Positions 62,245 through 64,000 of a stretch of 64,000 nucleotides of DNA are shown one piece after another. The DNA is from Microbacter sp. GSS18 (GTDB lineage: Bacteria; Actinomycetota; Actinomycetes; Actinomycetales; Microbacteriaceae): the NCBI GenBank assembly GCA_029319145.1, contig CP119753.1, positions 3,100,001 through 3,164,000 of the forward strand. The letters are read 5' to 3'. Position numbers and translations under genes: made by a program. The notes under the pieces were generated by a model. The model searched no databases. It was not told where the DNA came from and saw only the letters and a program-made list of their open reading frames with translations. The stretch's first letter is position 1; each line of letters opens with the position of its first letter.

Positions 62245-63459
62245 TCAGGCCAGGAACTCGCGGGCGGCCACCACGATGTTCGCGACGCCGTTGGAGAGCG
62301 TGGGCTGCATGACGGGGGCGAAGTAGGGCGAGTGGTTCGTGGGGATGTCCTTCTCGATCGTCCCCTCGGACAGGGCGTGGGCGTACTTCTCCGGGTCCAC
62401 GCCGCCCCAGAACCAGTAGACGAGCGGGGCGCCGGACTCGCGCGCGAACCACGACACGTCCTCGCTGCCGGTGAACATGCCCGGGTCGACCACGGTGCCC
62501 TCGCCGAAGCTGCGCTCGAAGGCCGCGCGCAGGCGCGCGGTCGCGTCGACGTCGTTGATCGTCGGCGGGAGCGTGTGGTCGATCGTGATGTCGGGTGCGA
62601 TCTCGGCGCCGGATGCCGCGGCCTCGGCCGTGATGATTCGCTCGACCTTCTGCATCACCTTGTCGCGCGCGGCGTCGTCGGGGTAGCGCAGGCTCAGCTC
62701 GAGGGTCGCTTCGGCGGGGATGATGTTGTTCTTCAGGCCCGCATGGATCGATCCCACGGTCACCACGGCGACGTCGCGCGGGTCGACCTCGCGTGACGCG
62801 ATCGTCTGCAGGCGCATGATCGTGGCCGCCGCCATCACGATCGGGTCGATCGTCGAGTGGGGCCGGGACCCGTGGCCGCCGCGACCGTGCAGCACGACGC
62901 GCAGGCCATCGGAGGCCGCCATCTGCGTGCCGCTGCGCACGCCGATCGTGCCGGCCGGCAGGGGGGTGACGTGCTGGCCGAGGACGACGTCGGGCTTCGG
63001 ATACCGGTCCAGCACGCCGTCGGCGATCATCGCGTGGGCGCCGGCGCCGTACTCCTCGGCGGGCTGGAAGACGGTCACGATCGTCCCGGACCACTCGTCC
63101 TTCGAGCTCACGAGCTGCTCGAGCGCGCCGAGCATCGCGGTGATGTGCATGTCGTGCCCGCACGCGTGCATGACCGGGACATCGGTGCCGGCCGGGTCGA
63201 TGCCGCGCGCCAGGCTCGCGTACGGAAGCCCGCTGAGCTCGTGCACGGGGAGGCCGTCGGTGTCCGCGCGAAGCCATACGACCGGACCCTCGCCGTTGCG
63301 GATGATCGCGGCGATGCCGGTGCGCCCGATGCCCTCTTCGAACTCGATTCCCAGCTCCGTCAGCTTCGACGCGATCACGCCCGCCGTGCGGGTCTCCTGG
63401 AACGACAGCTCGGGGTGCCGGTGGAGATCGATGTACAGGGCCTCGAGGTCGAGCGTCAT
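62245..63459 (-). CDS. M20-family amidohydrolase
   Basis: A 404-residue metallohydrolase of the hippurate hydrolase/IAA-amino-acid hydrolase group. The metal ligands are in HACGHDMHITAMLG (about residues 105-118), QPAEEYGAGA (about 137) and GQHVTPLPAG. The dimerisation domain (GRGGHGSRPHSTIDP) follows. It hydrolyses an N-acyl amino acid or related amide; the substrate is unknown. It starts 9 bases after the LacI-type gene stop, so the two are probably one operon. Confidence 0.93.
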   Translation of the reverse strand: MTLDLEALYIDLHRHPELSFQETRTAGVIASKLTELGIEFEEGIGRTGIAAIIRNGEGPVVWLRADTDGLPVHELSGLPYASLARGIDPAGTDVPVMHACGHDMHITAMLGALEQLVSSKDEWSGTIVTVFQPAEEYGAGAHAMIADGVLDRYPKPDVVLGQHVTPLPAGTIGVRSGTQMAASDGLRVVLHGRGGHGSRPHSTIDPIVMAAATIMRLQTIASREVDPRDVAVVTVGSIHAGLKNNIIPAEATLELSLRYPDDAARDKVMQKVERIITAEAAASGAEIAPDITIDHTLPPTINDVDATARLRAAFERSFGEGTVVDPGMFTGSEDVSWFARESGAPLVYWFWGGVDPEKYAHALSEGTIEKDIPTNHSPYFAPVMQPTLSNGVANIVVAAREFLA

Positions 63460-63468
63460 GTCCTGAGC

Positions 63469-64000
63469 CTACCCGGCGGCGGTATCCGCGCTCGGGCGGG
63501 CCGTGGAGCCCCGCACCACCAGCTGGTACGGCTGCGGCTCCACCGCGACCGTCATACGGTTCTCCGCCCCGGTCTCCTCGAGAGCGGCGAGGATCGCCTC
63601 GGCCGCGCGCTCGCCCTGGGCGCGCGGCGCCTGGTCAACCGTCGTCAGCTGGAAGAACGCGCCCAGCTCGTGGCCGTCGATGCCCACGACCGACAGGTCC
63701 TCGGGCACGCGATACCCGAGCTCGCGCGCGGCGAGCATGGTGCCGATCGCCATCTCGTCCGACGACGCGAAGACGGCGGTCGGCTGGGGGCCGGGCCTGC
63801 CCAGCAGCTGCTTGGCCGAGTGGAACCCGCCTTCGATCGTGAAGTCGCCGGGTTCGTAGAGATTGGGATAGATCGGGATGCCGGCGGCCTCGAGGGTCTG
63901 CTCGAAGCCGACGCGCCGCCGTCCGGGGATGTGGAAGTCGACGTCGGACTCGGGATCGGCGCCGATGTGGGCGATGCGCCGATGCCCCAGCGCGATCAGG
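63469..64000 (-). CDS. LacI-family regulator (C-terminal part)
   Basis: The last ~176 residues of a LacI/GalR regulator; the 5' part with the DNA-binding domain lies outside the window. HRRIAHIGADPESDVDFHIPGRRRVGFEQTLEAAG, PTAVFASSDEMAIGTMLAARELGYRVPEDLSVVGIDG and the closing QLVVRGSTA are diagnostic of the effector-binding domain. The M20 gene directly downstream is a likely regulated target. Confidence 0.9.
   Translation of the reverse strand, partial: LIALGHRRIAHIGADPESDVDFHIPGRRRVGFEQTLEAAGIPIYPNLYEPGDFTIEGGFHSAKQLLGRPGPQPTAVFASSDEMAIGTMLAARELGYRVPEDLSVVGIDGHELGAFFQLTTVDQAPRAQGERAAEAILAALEETGAENRMTVAVEPQPYQLVVRGSTARPSADTAAG

Overview
The window reads as chromosome of a high-GC actinobacterium, most likely Microbacteriaceae and Microbacterium-like. 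Supporting signs are strong G/C codon bias, the fhaA-fhaB-pstP-rodA cell-division cluster, an actinobacterial NucS endonuclease, a SufU-type scaffold and many GTG or apparently leaderless starts. No ribosomal RNA, prophage or CRISPR array was seen; one tRNA-Leu(CAG) is present.

Layout. 1-2978 (minus): start of the FHA/phosphatase/RodA operon. 3139-3222: tRNA-Leu. 3.3-9.0 kb: acetyltransferase, GntR regulator, cold-shock protein, membrane coiled-coil protein, HAD phosphatase, NucS and an MFS carrier facing a LacI regulator. 10.2-16.5 kb: a Mrp cation/proton antiporter operon (mrpA-C-D-E-F-G) with 4-base overlaps throughout. 16.5-27.8 kb: a penicillin-acylase-family enzyme, argG, two tandem Pr6Pr membrane paralogues, a DUF1254/DUF1214 protein, purA, a beta-propeller lactonase-like protein, an AI-2E-type permease and chorismate mutase. 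28.1-31.4 kb: glycine-betaine/proline ABC importer. 31.4-43.4 kb: purL and a small membrane protein, DUF4395, TerC, a DsbA-like lipoprotein, DUF389, an ABC exporter, TetR plus epimerase, SDR and an AlkD-like remnant.

The standout region is 44,122-56,620, a 12.5-kb Tn7-like transposon that I could delimit from the sequence. It has 12-bp terminal inverted repeats (TGTCGGGAACGG), a perfect 5-bp target duplication (ATCCG), repeated TGACA-core sites at both ends arranged as in Tn7, and a truncated tnsA at the right end. Its cargo is defence-type: a HigB/HigA-ImmA toxin-antitoxin operon with a leucine-rich-repeat-variant protein; a divergent ubiquitin-like operon (UBL, E2-like protein without cysteine, JAB-E1 fusion, DUF3223 protein); and a type I restriction operon (hsdR, DUF91-type nuclease, hsdS). 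A single deletion joins the 5' part of tnsA to the 3' part of hsdM. It has removed the expected tnsB/tnsC genes and the SAM-binding half of the methylase, so the element looks immobile on its own and the restriction system looks dead.

Right of the transposon (56.6-64 kb): a leaderless ArsR plus double-SRPBCC operon, a molybdopterin oxidoreductase, sufS-sufU, a 50-bp tandem repeat array, an M20 amidohydrolase and the 3' part of a LacI regulator.

Several candidate operators were read directly from the DNA: LacI-type at 8984, a DosR-like box at 22542, a CsoR/CstR-type site at 35600, a FadR-like site at 37294, and an ArsR-type site at 56660.
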